Translations under genes and position numbers: made by a program | The notes under the pieces: generated by a model | Database searches by the model: none | What the model was told of the DNA's origin: nothing | What the model saw: the letters and a program-made list of their open reading frames with translations, nothing else | In this document: positions 25,305 to 36,381 of the stretch, in pieces | Layout of the letters: every line of letters begins with the position of its first letter | Numbering within the stretch: position 1 is the stretch's first letter | Source: Streptomyces sp. NBC_00091 | Lineage (GTDB): Bacteria; Actinomycetota; Actinomycetes; Streptomycetales; Streptomycetaceae | Assembly: GCF_026343185.1 (NCBI RefSeq) | Contig: NZ_JAPEMA010000001.1 | Coordinates: 3,348,001-3,412,000, forward strand | Direction: 5' to 3' | Length of the DNA: 64,000 nt

Positions 25305-26201
25305 GTGACAGCTGACCAGCCCCGCGGCGTTGAAGCCTCTCCCTCCCACGGCGTACTCGTCCTCGCCGGGACGCCCATCGGCGATCTCGCCGACGCCCCG
25401 CCCCGGCTCGCGGCCGAGCTGGAGCGGGCGGACGTGATCGCCGCCGAGGACACCCGGCGGCTGCGCCGCCTCACGCAGGGGCTCGGCGTGCACACCACCG
25501 GGCGCGTCCTGTCGTACTTCGAGGGCAACGAGTCCGCCCGCACCCCCGAACTGGTCGAGGCCCTGGAGGCCGGCCGGCGGGTGCTGCTGGTCACCGACGC
25601 CGGGATGCCCTCGGTCTCCGACCCCGGCTACCGGCTGGTCGCGGCCGCCGTGGAGAAGGACATCAAGGTCACGGCCGTCCCCGGGCCGTCCGCCGTGCTC
25701 ACCGCGCTCGCCCTGTCAGGGCTCCCCGTGGACCGCTTCTGCTTCGAGGGCTTCCTGCCGCGCAAGGCGGGCGAGCGCCTCGGCCGGCTCCGCGAGGTGG
25801 AGGGCGAGCGGCGCACGCTCGTCTACTTCGAGGCCCCGCACCGGCTCGACGACACCCTGGCGGCCATGGCCGAGGTGTTCGGCGCCGGCCGGCGGGCCGC
25901 CGTGTGCCGGGAGCTGACCAAGACCTACGAGGAGGTCAAGCGCGGCGGACTCGGCGAGCTGGCCGCGTGGGCGGCCGAGGGGGTGCGCGGGGAGATCACG
26001 GTCGTGGTCGAAGGCGCCCCGGCGGCCGCGCCCGGCGACGTGGACGACGAGGAGCTGGTGCGCCGGGTGCGGGTGCGCGAGGAGGCCGGCGAGCGCCGCA
26101 AGGAGGCCATCGCTGCGGTCGCGATGGAGGCCGGCGTACCCAAGCGCGAGGTCTTCGATGCGGTGGTCGCGGCAAAGAACGCGGCACAAAAGGTGCCGTA
26201 A
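25305..26201 (+). CDS. rsmI: 16S rRNA (cytidine1402-2'-O)-methyltransferase
   Basis: A protein of 298 residues. The tetrapyrrole-methylase-fold signature LAGTPIGDLADAP opens the protein. AEDTRRLRRL, LVTDAGMPSVSDPGY and VPGPSAVLTALALSGLP follow, binding S-adenosylmethionine. The target is C1402 in the ribosomal P site. The start is GTG 25305, 6 nt after a weak GAGGAT box. Confidence 0.92.
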   Translation: MTADQPRGVEASPSHGVLVLAGTPIGDLADAPPRLAAELERADVIAAEDTRRLRRLTQGLGVHTTGRVLSYFEGNESARTPELVEALEAGRRVLLVTDAGMPSVSDPGYRLVAAAVEKDIKVTAVPGPSAVLTALALSGLPVDRFCFEGFLPRKAGERLGRLREVEGERRTLVYFEAPHRLDDTLAAMAEVFGAGRRAAVCRELTKTYEEVKRGGLGELAAWAAEGVRGEITVVVEGAPAAAPGDVDDEELVRRVRVREEAGERRKEAIAAVAMEAGVPKREVFDAVVAAKNAAQKVP

Positions 26202-26362
26202 GTCGGTAAAGAGCTAACCTGAAAAGCAAAGCTCAGACCGCGCACCGGGCGCTTTGGGGAATGACTGGCCCAAAGACCGTCCAACAGTAGACAGGGCCTG
26301 ATGCGCTCCCGCCCGAAGAGGCGTCCACTGGCAATGGCACCAGTGGAACAAGAGGAGCTGGC
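26202..26362 (+). promoter_or_regulatory. leader with hairpin before the zinc-ribbon gene
   Basis: The 161-bp gap holds a hairpin (CCACTGG 26325-26331, CCAGTGG 26340-26346) ending just before the AGGAG site of the next gene. It could affect ribosome access. No riboswitch motif is recognisable. Confidence 0.35.
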
Positions 26363-26845
26363 ATGAGTGAGATCGCAGACACCCCGGTACCCGTCACCGC
26401 CACCGGCCCGGCCGCCGTTTCCGCGTCCGGCGTGCAGACCGTGCACGAGGCGTACTCCTTCGCGTGCATGAAGTGCGGCTACGGCTGGGAGCAGTCCTAC
26501 GCGATAGAGCACCACGTCGACGGCAAGGGCCAGCCCTTCATCATGTACACGGTGAAGGGGGAGCGGGTGCCCTCTCCGCTGTCGAACCCGACCTGCCTGA
26601 ACTGCGGCGCGCACGTCGTACGGATCATGCGCGAGGGTCAGGTCTCCTCGGTGCTCGGCACGATCGACCGGCTCTACCACCACCGCATCGCCCCCGGGAT
26701 CGCCGGACCGGTGCCGGCCGGCGAGAACGTCCCGAAGCCGCACCGGACCGTCCCGTCGCACGACTCCCCCGGACCCGTCGCCGTCGGCGCGGCCGGGGAG
26801 CGCCGCGGCCTGCTCTCCCGCCTGATCGGACTCTTGCGGCGCTGA
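26363..26845 (+). CDS. zinc-ribbon protein, function unknown
   Basis: A protein of 160 residues. CMKCGYGW and CLNCGAH, about 50 residues apart, make a four-Cys zinc ribbon around a Tyr/His-rich middle (YAIEHHVDGKGQPFIMYTV). The N-terminal 25 residues are Thr/Ala/Val-rich, and the C-terminus is basic (RRGLLSRLIGLLRR). AGGAG 10 nt upstream supports the ATG. I recognise it only as a conserved streptomycete protein. It sits between rsmI and tatD, both nucleic-acid related, which fits a zinc-ribbon role without proving one. Confidence 0.75.
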   Translation: MSEIADTPVPVTATGPAAVSASGVQTVHEAYSFACMKCGYGWEQSYAIEHHVDGKGQPFIMYTVKGERVPSPLSNPTCLNCGAHVVRIMREGQVSSVLGTIDRLYHHRIAPGIAGPVPAGENVPKPHRTVPSHDSPGPVAVGAAGERRGLLSRLIGLLRR

Positions 26846-26867
26846 TGCGCGGTCATAAGATCGGCTC
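26834..26867 (+). promoter_or_regulatory. promoter giving a leaderless tatD transcript
   Basis: TTGCGG (26834-26839), 16-bp spacer, TAAGAT (26856-26861), then 6 nt to ATG 26868. It overlaps the end of the preceding gene. Confidence 0.6.
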
Positions 26868-27773
26868 ATGAGCCCTGCTGAAAAGGACGTACCGCCCCCG
26901 CTGCCCGCACCGCTGCGGGTGGCGGTGGCCGACTCGCACACCCACCTCGACATGCAGTCCGGCACCGTCGAGGAGGGCCTCGCCAAGGCCGCCTCGGTGG
27001 GCGTGACCACCGTCGTCCAGGTGGGCTGCGACGTGAAGGGCTCGCGCTGGGCCGCCGAGACCGCGGCCGTCTTCGAGAACGTCCACGCCGCCGTGGCCCT
27101 GCACCCGAACGAGGCCCCCCGCATCGTGCACGGCGATCCTGGGGGCACCTCCCAGCCCGCTAGGGCTGGGGGAGGCTGGTCGCGCCAGGGCGCGCGCCCC
27201 GGCGGCGGCGAGGCGGCGCTCGACGAGGCGCTCGCCGAGATCGAGGCGCTGGCCGCGCTGGACCACGTCAAGGCGGTCGGCGAGACCGGCCTGGACTACT
27301 TCCGCACCGGCCCCGAGGGAATGGCCGCGCAGGAGCGTTCCTTCCGGGCCCACATCGAGATCGCCAAGCGGCAGGGCAAGGCGCTGGTCATCCACGACCG
27401 CGACGCCCACGCCGACGTGCTGCGCGTGCTGCGGGAGGAGGGCGCCCCCGAGCGGACCGTCTTCCACTGCTACTCCGGTGACGCCGAGATGGCCCGCGAG
27501 TGCGCCGCCGCCGGCTACTACATGTCCTTCGCCGGGACCGTCACCTTCAAGAACGCCGCACCGCTGCGCGAGGCCCTGGCGGTGGCCCCGCTGGAGCTGG
27601 TGCTGGTGGAGACCGACGCCCCGTACCTCACTCCGGCGCCTTACCGCGGACGGCCCAACGCCCCGTACCTCATTCCGCTGACGGTACGGGCCATGGCGGC
27701 GGTGCGCGGCATCGACGAGGACGCCATGGCCACGGCCCTGGCCGCCAACACGGCGCGCGCTTTCGGCTACTGA
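26868..27773 (+). CDS. tatD: TatD-family metal-dependent nuclease
   Basis: A protein of 301 residues, a TIM-barrel amidohydrolase-fold DNase. Metal ligands are DSHTHLD, the Glu in AVGETGLDYFR, the His in VIHDRDA and HCYSG, and the Asp in ETDAPYL. It is unusual in carrying about 11 extra residues (GGTSQPARAGG) between HGDP and GWSRQG. They are encoded by a hairpin-like insert at about 27139-27175 that keeps the frame. The start ATG is leaderless. Confidence 0.9.
   Translation: MSPAEKDVPPPLPAPLRVAVADSHTHLDMQSGTVEEGLAKAASVGVTTVVQVGCDVKGSRWAAETAAVFENVHAAVALHPNEAPRIVHGDPGGTSQPARAGGGWSRQGARPGGGEAALDEALAEIEALAALDHVKAVGETGLDYFRTGPEGMAAQERSFRAHIEIAKRQGKALVIHDRDAHADVLRVLREEGAPERTVFHCYSGDAEMARECAAAGYYMSFAGTVTFKNAAPLREALAVAPLELVLVETDAPYLTPAPYRGRPNAPYLIPLTVRAMAAVRGIDEDAMATALAANTARAFGY
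27139..27175. repeat. hairpin repeat element inserted in frame in tatD
   Basis: It has the form CCTGGGGGCACCTCCCAGCC, then GCTA, then GGGCTGGGGGAGG, so the two halves pair with a small bulge. As far as I recall, this type of sequence recurs in Streptomyces genomes, usually between genes. Here it adds about 33 bp to the coding sequence. Confidence 0.6.
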
Positions 27774-27918
27774 CCGGCCCGCCGCCCCGCCTCCCGCACC
27801 GCTCACACACCCGTTCGTCCGACACGCTGGGTAGTCGAACGGCTTTGGCGCGTGACGGCCGCTCCCGCTAGGGTGCCGTGCCCCAACCCGCCGGGGCCGG
27901 ACCAGTGGAGCGAGCGAC

Positions 27919-29421
27919 GTGAGCGATACGCAGGGCAGTCACCGCCGTGTGTCCTGGCCGGAGGCGCAGCCGGACCCGGGCCCGGACCCCGGCCCGGACC
28001 CCGACCCAGGGCGGGCCTCCGAGCCCGGGGTCCCCGCCCCCCGCGGCGAGGGCCGGCGGGCCGCGCGGCGCCGCGCGGCGGCCCCCGCCGAGACCCCGCC
28101 GCCACCCGCCCCGGACCCCGCCCAGCCCGGCGGCCGGCGCCGCGCCCCGAACCGCCGCCGCGCCGCCCCCGCGCAACCCCCGGCCCCGATCCCCGCCCCG
28201 ATCCCCGCCCCGGCCCCGGCCCCGGACGCGGACCCCGGCAGCGGCAGCGCCGGCGCCCGCCCGCCCGGCGGCGGGTCCGGCCGCCGCAGGCGCTCCGTAC
28301 GCAACCCGGCCGGCCCCGGCGCCGCCGCCCGCGACAGCTGGCGGCGCATCGTCCCGCAGGCGCTGGTCGTCGCCTTCCTCGCGGGCGGCACCACCGCCTT
28401 CGTCGCCGCCGACAAAGCGGTCCGCCTCACCGTCGACGGAGTGCCCCGCACCCTGCACACCTTCGCCGGGAGCGTGGACGAACTCCTCGACGCCGAAGGC
28501 CTCGGCGTCGGCCCCCACGACCTCGTCGCCCCCGCCCGGGGATCGGTCCTCGACGACGGCCAGCAGGTCGTCGTCCGCTACGGCCGCCCCCTGCGGCTCA
28601 CCCTCGACGGCACCAGCCGCCAGGTGTGGACCACCGCCCGCACCGTCGACGGCGCCCTGCGCCAGCTCGGCGTCCGCGTCGAGGGCGCCTACCTCTCCGC
28701 CCCCCGCACCGCCCCCGTCCCGCGCACCGGCCTCACCCTCGGCGTGCGCACCGAACGCGGCGTCACCTTCATGGCCGACGGCCGCGAACGCACCATCCGC
28801 ACCAACGCCGCCACCGTCCAGGAGGCCCTGGACCAGGCCGGCATCACCCTCCAGGGCCAGGACACCACCTCCGTCCCCCCGGACTCCTTCCCCCGCGACG
28901 GCCAGACCGTGACCGTCCTGCGCATCACCGGCACCCGCGAGGTCCGCGAGGAACGCATCCCGTACGAGACCGAACGGGTGGAGGACGCCGCCCTCTTCGC
29001 CGGCACCGAGGTCGTCGAGCGCGTCGGGCGGCCCGGGGCGCGCAGGGTCACGTACGCCCTGCGCACCGTCAACGGGGTCCGCCAGCAGCCCCGGAAGATC
29101 GCCGAGGAGGTGGTCCGCGAGCCCGTCAGCCAGCGGGTCCTGGTCGGCACGAAGCCGCTGCCCACCTCCGTCGCCGGAGCCGACGGCCTCGACTGGGCCG
29201 CGCTGGCCCAGTGCGAGTCCGGCGGCCGCCCCGCCGCCACCGACGCCTCGGGCACCTACGGCGGCCTCTACCAGTTCGACGTACGCACCTGGCAGGGCCT
29301 CGGCGGCAGCGGCCGCCCGCAGGACGCCCCCGCCTCGGAGCAGACGTACCGGGCCAAGAAGCTCTACGTGCAGCGGGGGGCGAGTCCGTGGCCGCACTGC
29401 GGCCGTAGGCTTGAGCGGTGA
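27919..29421 (+). CDS. rpfB: resuscitation-promoting factor, RpfB type
   Basis: A protein of 500 residues. A long Pro/Arg-rich cytoplasmic N-terminus leads to a membrane anchor near residue 155 ([17 protein letters not shown]). Three DUF348 repeats ([45 protein letters not shown]) follow, then a G5 domain ([20 protein letters not shown]). The C-terminal Rpf transglycosylase has catalytic Glu433 in AQCESGGRP and a paired Cys in WPHCG. It cleaves peptidoglycan to restart growth of dormant cells or spores. Its stop overlaps the rsmA start (GTGA). Confidence 0.92.
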   Translation: MSDTQGSHRRVSWPEAQPDPGPDPGPDPDPGRASEPGVPAPRGEGRRAARRRAAAPAETPPPPAPDPAQPGGRRRAPNRRRAAPAQPPAPIPAPIPAPAPAPDADPGSGSAGARPPGGGSGRRRRSVRNPAGPGAAARDSWRRIVPQALVVAFLAGGTTAFVAADKAVRLTVDGVPRTLHTFAGSVDELLDAEGLGVGPHDLVAPARGSVLDDGQQVVVRYGRPLRLTLDGTSRQVWTTARTVDGALRQLGVRVEGAYLSAPRTAPVPRTGLTLGVRTERGVTFMADGRERTIRTNAATVQEALDQAGITLQGQDTTSVPPDSFPRDGQTVTVLRITGTREVREERIPYETERVEDAALFAGTEVVERVGRPGARRVTYALRTVNGVRQQPRKIAEEVVREPVSQRVLVGTKPLPTSVAGADGLDWAALAQCESGGRPAATDASGTYGGLYQFDVRTWQGLGGSGRPQDAPASEQTYRAKKLYVQRGASPWPHCGRRLER

Positions 29422-30329
29422 GCACCGCAGAGCAGCAGCCCCACCAGGCCCCCGAGGCCCCCTCCGACGCCCTACTCGGGCCGGCCGACATCCGAGAGCT
29501 GGCCAGCGTCCTCGGCGTACGCCCGACGAAGCAGAAGGGCCAGAACTTCGTCATCGACGCCAACACGGTGCGCCGGATCGTGCGCACCGCCGGGGTGCGT
29601 CCGGACGATGTGGTCGTCGAGGTCGGCCCGGGCCTGGGCTCGCTGACGCTCGCCCTGCTGGAGGCCGCCGACCGGGTGACCGCCGTCGAGATCGACGACG
29701 TCCTGGCCGCCGCGCTGCCCGCCACCATCGAGGCGCGGATGCCGCACCGCAAGGACCGCTTCGCGCTGGTCCACTCCGACGCGATGCTCGTCACCGAACT
29801 GCCCGGCCCGGCGCCGACCGCGCTCGTCGCGAACCTCCCGTACAACGTGGCCGTGCCGGTCCTGCTGACCATGCTCGACCGCTTCCCGAGCATCGAGCGG
29901 ACCCTCGTCATGGTCCAGTCCGAGGTCGCCGACCGGCTCGCCGCCCGTCCGGGCAACAAGGTCTACGGAGTCCCCTCGGTCAAGGCGGCCTGGTACGCGG
30001 AGGTCAAGCGGGCCGGGGCCATCGGCCGCAACGTCTTCTGGCCCGCGCCGAATGTCGACTCGGGACTCGTCTCGCTCGTACGGCGCACCGAGCCGGTCAA
30101 GACCACCGCCTCCAAGGCCGAGGTCTTCGCGGTCGTCGACGCGGCCTTCGCGCAGCGGCGCAAGGGCCTGCGCGCCGCGCTGGCCGGCTGGGCCGGCTCC
30201 GCCGCGGCCGCCGAGACGGCGCTGGTCGCCGCCGGCATCTCCCCGCTCGCGCGCGGGGAATCCCTGACGGTGGAGCAGTTCGCGGCGATCGCCGAGCACA
30301 AGCCCGCGGCCCCGAGGCCCGCGCTGTGA
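29418..30329 (+). CDS. rsmA: 16S rRNA (adenine1518/1519-N6)-dimethyltransferase
   Basis: A protein of 303 residues, KsgA family. [18 protein letters not shown] is the N-terminal hallmark, [16 protein letters not shown] binds S-adenosylmethionine, and [11 protein letters not shown] is the catalytic NLPY motif. It dimethylates two adenines in helix 45 during small-subunit assembly. GTG 29418 shares GTGA with the rpfB stop, and a TAGGCT box 6 nt upstream could also give a separate leaderless transcript. Confidence 0.95.
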   Translation: MSTAEQQPHQAPEAPSDALLGPADIRELASVLGVRPTKQKGQNFVIDANTVRRIVRTAGVRPDDVVVEVGPGLGSLTLALLEAADRVTAVEIDDVLAAALPATIEARMPHRKDRFALVHSDAMLVTELPGPAPTALVANLPYNVAVPVLLTMLDRFPSIERTLVMVQSEVADRLAARPGNKVYGVPSVKAAWYAEVKRAGAIGRNVFWPAPNVDSGLVSLVRRTEPVKTTASKAEVFAVVDAAFAQRRKGLRAALAGWAGSAAAAETALVAAGISPLARGESLTVEQFAAIAEHKPAAPRPAL

Positions 30330-31225
30330 GCGTGACGGTACGCGTCCCCGCGAAGGTCAACGTCCAGCTGGCGGTGGGCGCCGCCCGCCCCGACGGCTTC
30401 CACGACCTGGCCAACGTCTTCCTGGCCGTGTCCCTCTTCGACGAGGTGACCGCGGCCCCGGCCGCGGAACTGACGGTCACCTGCGAAGGCCCGGACCGCG
30501 ACCAGGTGCCGCTGGACCGCAGCAACCTCGCGGCGCGCGCCGCCGAGACCCTGGCGGCCCGGGCCGGCATCGAGCCTGCCGTGCACCTGCACATCGCCAA
30601 GAACATCCCGGTCGCCGGCGGCATGGCCGGCGGCAGCGCGGACGGGGCGGCCGCCCTGCTGGCCTGCGACCGGCTGTGGGGGCTCGACACCCCGCGCGAG
30701 GAACTGCTGGCCATCTGCGCCGAGCTGGGCAGCGACGTCCCCTTCAGCCTCGTCGGGGGCGCGGCGCTGGGCACCGGACGCGGCGAGTTCCTCACCCCGG
30801 TGGCCGCCGGGGAGTTCCACTGGGTGTTCGCGGTCGCCGAAGGCGGCCTCTCCACCCCGGCGGTGTTCCGTGAGTTCGACCGGCTGACCGCCGGTACGGA
30901 CGTCCCCGAGCCGCAGGCCTCCCCGGCGCTGCTGGCGGCCCTCGCCTCGGGCGACGCGGACGCGCTGGCCGCGGTCCTGGCCGGGTCCAACGGGCTCCAG
31001 CCGGCCGCGCTCTCCCTGCGCCCGCAGCTGGCCGACACCCTCGCCGCGGGCACCGACGCGGGGGCACTGGCCGGGCTGGTCTCCGGCTCGGGGCCGACGA
31101 CGGCCTTCCTGGTGCGGGACCCGGAATCCGCCGCCAAGGTCGCCGCCGCGCTGGAGGCCTCGGGCACCTGCCGCGCCACCCGGGTCACCTCCTCCCCGGC
31201 CCCGGGGGCCACCGTCCTGCCGTAG
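30326..31225 (+). CDS. ispE: 4-diphosphocytidyl-2-C-methyl-D-erythritol kinase
   Basis: A protein of 299 residues, GHMP kinase of the MEP isoprenoid pathway. The N-terminal [15 protein letters not shown] loop [17 protein letters not shown] and [17 protein letters not shown] motifs are all present, with [10 protein letters not shown] near the end. GTG 30326 overlaps the rsmA stop, completing a three-gene coupled operon. Confidence 0.95.
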   Translation: MSVTVRVPAKVNVQLAVGAARPDGFHDLANVFLAVSLFDEVTAAPAAELTVTCEGPDRDQVPLDRSNLAARAAETLAARAGIEPAVHLHIAKNIPVAGGMAGGSADGAAALLACDRLWGLDTPREELLAICAELGSDVPFSLVGGAALGTGRGEFLTPVAAGEFHWVFAVAEGGLSTPAVFREFDRLTAGTDVPEPQASPALLAALASGDADALAAVLAGSNGLQPAALSLRPQLADTLAAGTDAGALAGLVSGSGPTTAFLVRDPESAAKVAAALEASGTCRATRVTSSPAPGATVLP

Positions 31226-31330
31226 ACCCTGTCGTCAAAGCCCCGCCCGCCCCCGGCCGCGCCGTACCTAGGCCCGGGATGAGTACCCGCACCCTGTCGT
31301 GGGCCGGGGCCGGGCGGCGACCGTGGGGGC

Positions 31331-32653
31331 ATGACAGTCAGCGCACGCGGCATGGCCGCCGCCACGCCCGCCTCGCGGGACCGCTACGTGGACCTGCTCC
31401 GGGTCGCCTCCCTCGCCACCGTCGTGCTCGGCCACTGGCTGATGGCCGCCGTCAGCGGCGAGGGCATAGGGAACCTGCTCGCGCTGGTGCCCCCGCTCCA
31501 GGTGCTCACCTGGGGGCTCCAGGTGATGCCGGTCTTCTTCTTCGTCGGCGGGTTCTCGCACGCCCTGTCGTACCGGTCGCTGGAGCGCCGCGGCGAGGGG
31601 CGTCCCGTCTACGCCGTCTTCCTGCGCGCCCGCCTCCAGCGGCTGCTGCGCCCCACCCTCGTCTTCGTCCTCGTCTGGGCCGCGCTCGCGCTCGCCGTAC
31701 AGCTCGCCGGCGGGGGCGGCGGCCGGCTGACAGGGGCCGCGCTGCGGATGGTCACGCAGCCGCTGTGGTTCATCGGGATCTACCTGGCGATGGTGGCCTT
31801 CACCCCGCCCCTGCTGAAGCTGCACCGGCGCTGGGGCTGGGGCGCCTTCGCCGCGCTGGTGGCCGCGGCCGCGCTGGTCGACGTACTGCGCTTCGCGCTC
31901 GGCGTCCCGTACGTGGAGTTCCTGAACTTCGGCTTCGTCTGGCTCGCCGTGCACCAGCTCGGCTTCCTGCGCGCCGACGGCCGCATCACCAGGCCCGCCC
32001 TCCTCGGCGCCGCCGGGCTCGCCGGGGCCGTGCTGCTCGTCGCGGCCGGGCCGTACCCGCTGTCCATGGTCGGGATGCCCGGGGAGAAGGTGTCCAACAT
32101 GGCCCCGCCCACCCTCGCCCTGCTCTGCCACGGCATGTGGCTGGCCGGCGCCGTCCAGCTCTTCGCGAAGCCCGCGGCGGCCTGGCTCGCCCGGCCCCGA
32201 GTCTGGCGCGGGGTGGTCGCCGCCAACGGGATCGCCATGACCGCCTTCCTCTGGCACCTCACCGCCATGCTCGCCGTGTACGCCGCCCAGCTCGCCCTGG
32301 GCCTGCGCCTGCCCGAGCCCGCCACCGCCGCCTGGTGGGCGCAGGTGCCGCCGCGGATCCTCCTCGCGGCCGCCCTCACCGCCCTGCTCGTGGCCTGCTT
32401 CCGCCGCTTCGAGGCGCCGCGGACCCCGAACGCCGCCCCCGGCAGCGGGCCCGCCGCCGCCCTCGGCACCACCCTGTGCCTCCTCGGGATCCTGGGCCTG
32501 TCCATGACCGGCCTCGGCGGCCTCCTGGAGGGCCACAGCGCCACCCTGATCGCCCTCCCGGTCACCGCACCCGCCGCCATCGGCATGGCTCTGGCCGGTG
32601 CCTGGCTGGTGGAACGGTCGGTGTCGGCCCGGAGGGTTAGGCTGAGGGGCTGA
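31331..32653 (+). CDS. membrane acyltransferase-3 family protein
   Basis: A protein of 440 residues with about ten membrane helices. RYVDLLRVASLATVVLGHW contains the conserved Arg and the catalytic-type His of acyltransferase-3 (OafA/WecH-like) proteins, and VMPVFFFVGGFSH is the second family block. It would O-acylate a sugar or envelope component at the inner membrane. The acceptor is unknown. It has no obvious operon partner. Confidence 0.82.
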   Translation: MTVSARGMAAATPASRDRYVDLLRVASLATVVLGHWLMAAVSGEGIGNLLALVPPLQVLTWGLQVMPVFFFVGGFSHALSYRSLERRGEGRPVYAVFLRARLQRLLRPTLVFVLVWAALALAVQLAGGGGGRLTGAALRMVTQPLWFIGIYLAMVAFTPPLLKLHRRWGWGAFAALVAAAALVDVLRFALGVPYVEFLNFGFVWLAVHQLGFLRADGRITRPALLGAAGLAGAVLLVAAGPYPLSMVGMPGEKVSNMAPPTLALLCHGMWLAGAVQLFAKPAAAWLARPRVWRGVVAANGIAMTAFLWHLTAMLAVYAAQLALGLRLPEPATAAWWAQVPPRILLAAALTALLVACFRRFEAPRTPNAAPGSGPAAALGTTLCLLGILGLSMTGLGGLLEGHSATLIALPVTAPAAIGMALAGAWLVERSVSARRVRLRG

Positions 32654-32707
32654 TCCACACCCTCCCCCGGACCCGGTCCGGGGGGACCCTGACCTGGAGC
32701 GCGTCTG
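32638..32707 (+). promoter_or_regulatory. ABC-F promoter and leader hairpin
   Basis: A TAGGCT box (32638-32643) overlaps the end of the previous gene. The ~58-nt leader then carries a perfect 9-bp hairpin (32664-32672 with 32676-32684, CCG loop) before a GGAG site. Confidence 0.4.
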
Positions 32708-34507
<1,800 letters not shown>

Positions 34508-34512
34508 GTCCA

Positions 34513-34606
34513 GGGGGCCGTACGGGCCCCGACAGGCGGCGTCCGGCCGGATAACGGCCATGTCACGGGCCGGTCCTCCCTTGGGAACAGGGGTGCGACC
34601 GGCCCG
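34513..34606 (+). terminator. two hairpins after the ABC-F gene
   Basis: A short GGGCC/GGCCC hairpin near 34513-34529 is followed by a perfect 10-bp pair (34566-34575 with 34597-34606). No T-tract is present. Confidence 0.5.
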
Positions 34607-34693
34607 GTGCATGTCGGCCACGGGTGATAGAAAGGGTCGGTTCTTTTCGATCTCCTGGATCCCCTGCCCGCCTGAACCCGAAGGTATGCGCTG

Positions 34694-36340
34694 ATGACCG
34701 AGCCGCCCCAGCCGCCGAACCAGCCGCCGACCCCTTCCGGTTACGGCCACTTGCCCGGGCCCCCGCAGCCCGGATACGGCTACCCGCCGCAGGGCGCCAA
34801 CCCGTACGCGCAGCAGCAGCAGCCGCCGACCGTCCCGCAGCCGCTGGCCCAGCAGGGCGGGTACGGCTTCCCGCCGCCCGGGCCCGGCATGCCCCCCGGC
34901 CCGCCGGCTCCCGGCGGACCGCGCCGCCGCAAGGGGGCGGTCGTCGTCGCGGCGGCGGTCGCGGGTGTCCTCGTACTCGGCGCCGGCGGCTACTTCGTCT
35001 TCCTCGGCGACGACGAGTCCGGCCCCAAGACGCCCGTCGCGCAGGGCTCCACGCCCGCCGACCCCAAGCCCTCGGGCTCCCCTTCGGTGGACAAGGGCGA
35101 CGGCAGCGGCAACGGCAGCGGCGAGCAGACCGACCTGAACGCGGGCCGCAAGCCCGGCGAGGGCAAGGTCCTGTGGTTCAAGACGGCCAAGCTCCAGGGC
35201 CCCGGCGCCGGCATCCAGGCCAAGGGGCAGTGGGTGGTCGGCGACACCGTCGTCAAGACCCTCGACAAGTCCGTCATCGCGTATGCCGTCACCGACGGCA
35301 AGGAGAAGTGGAAGCTCGACTTCCGTACGGAGGTCTGCGGGCTCACCGACCAGACCACCGGCGACGGCAAGACCGTCATGGCCGTCAAGGACGGCGAGGG
35401 CTCCAGCGCGACCTGCAACCAGCTGAAGCTGGTCGACCTGAAGACCGGCAAGGAGGGCTGGACCAAGGAGGTCGTCAAGGAGAACCTCTTCGACGGCGGC
35501 AACTCCGTGGCCCTGTCCCTCACCGGCGACACCGTCGCCGTCAACCGGCTGGCCAACACCAGCGCCTACCGGATCAGCACCGGCGACAAGCTCTTCTCCG
35601 GCAACAGCCCCGAGGGCTGCCAGGCGGGCCAGTACGCCGCCGGCAACGGCAAGATGCTCGGCATCGCCATGTGCCTGGACGACGACAAGACCACCGAGGT
35701 CCAGGACGCCGACCCGGTCACCGGCAAGAAGACCTGGTCCTACCGGCTGCCCAAGGGCTGGCGCGTCAACGGCGTGTACTCCGTCTTCCCGACCGTCCTC
35801 GACATCGGCAACCGGGACACCAAGGAGCGCGCCGTCATCGCCCTCACGGCGGACGGCAAGAAGCGCTCCAGCATGGCCGCCGAAGGCTCCTTCGAGGTCA
35901 ACTGCGGTAGCGGCAGCGTGGACAACCTCCAGGGCTGCGGCAGTTCCGCGGTCGACGGCGACACCCTCTACCTGCGGACGACGACGGAGAGCGGCACCGA
36001 CAACGAGATCGTCGCCTTCGACCTCGCCACCGGCAAGGCCAAGTGGCGCCACAAGGCCGGCGACCAGCGCAACTGGCACCCGCTCAAGGCGGCGAACGGG
36101 CAGCTGACCGTCTACCGCGGCAGCGTCCGCGACGAGCCCGGCGAGGTCGTCACCATGGCGGCCGCCGGCGGCGAGCCCAAGTCGCTGCTGCGCATGCCCT
36201 CGGGCCCCGCCGCGAAGGTCGAGGGCTCCTTCATCACGTACTCGCTGCGGGCCTACGAGGGCGGCCGGTACATCACCTCCGCCACCTCGCTGACCGGCGA
36301 CGGCAAGGACGAGCGACTCCTGATGGTCTTCGGCAAGTGA
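34694..36340 (+). CDS. membrane-anchored PQQ-like beta-propeller protein (copy 1)
   Basis: A protein of 548 residues. The first 76 residues are a Pro/Gln/Gly/Tyr-rich cytosolic tail, then RRRK at 77-80, one membrane helix (81-103) and an exported domain. The exported part has PQQ-quinoprotein-like repeats such as TLDKSVIAYAVTDGKEKWKLDF and EIVAFDLATGKAKWRH, and about six Cys likely to form disulfides. No catalytic residue is evident; a sensing or scaffolding role at the envelope is possible. It is followed after 41 bp by a paralogue. Confidence 0.8.
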   Translation: MTEPPQPPNQPPTPSGYGHLPGPPQPGYGYPPQGANPYAQQQQPPTVPQPLAQQGGYGFPPPGPGMPPGPPAPGGPRRRKGAVVVAAAVAGVLVLGAGGYFVFLGDDESGPKTPVAQGSTPADPKPSGSPSVDKGDGSGNGSGEQTDLNAGRKPGEGKVLWFKTAKLQGPGAGIQAKGQWVVGDTVVKTLDKSVIAYAVTDGKEKWKLDFRTEVCGLTDQTTGDGKTVMAVKDGEGSSATCNQLKLVDLKTGKEGWTKEVVKENLFDGGNSVALSLTGDTVAVNRLANTSAYRISTGDKLFSGNSPEGCQAGQYAAGNGKMLGIAMCLDDDKTTEVQDADPVTGKKTWSYRLPKGWRVNGVYSVFPTVLDIGNRDTKERAVIALTADGKKRSSMAAEGSFEVNCGSGSVDNLQGCGSSAVDGDTLYLRTTTESGTDNEIVAFDLATGKAKWRHKAGDQRNWHPLKAANGQLTVYRGSVRDEPGEVVTMAAAGGEPKSLLRMPSGPAAKVEGSFITYSLRAYEGGRYITSATSLTGDGKDERLLMVFGK

Positions 36341-36381
36341 ACGAGCCCACCGAGCGCCCCACCGAGAGGCAGTAGCAAGCG

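Noticed and set aside
27774..27918. ydaO-type (c-di-AMP) riboswitch upstream of rpfB
   Set aside because: The 145-bp gap is too short and lacks the conserved motif. That riboswitch is known from the rpfA type.
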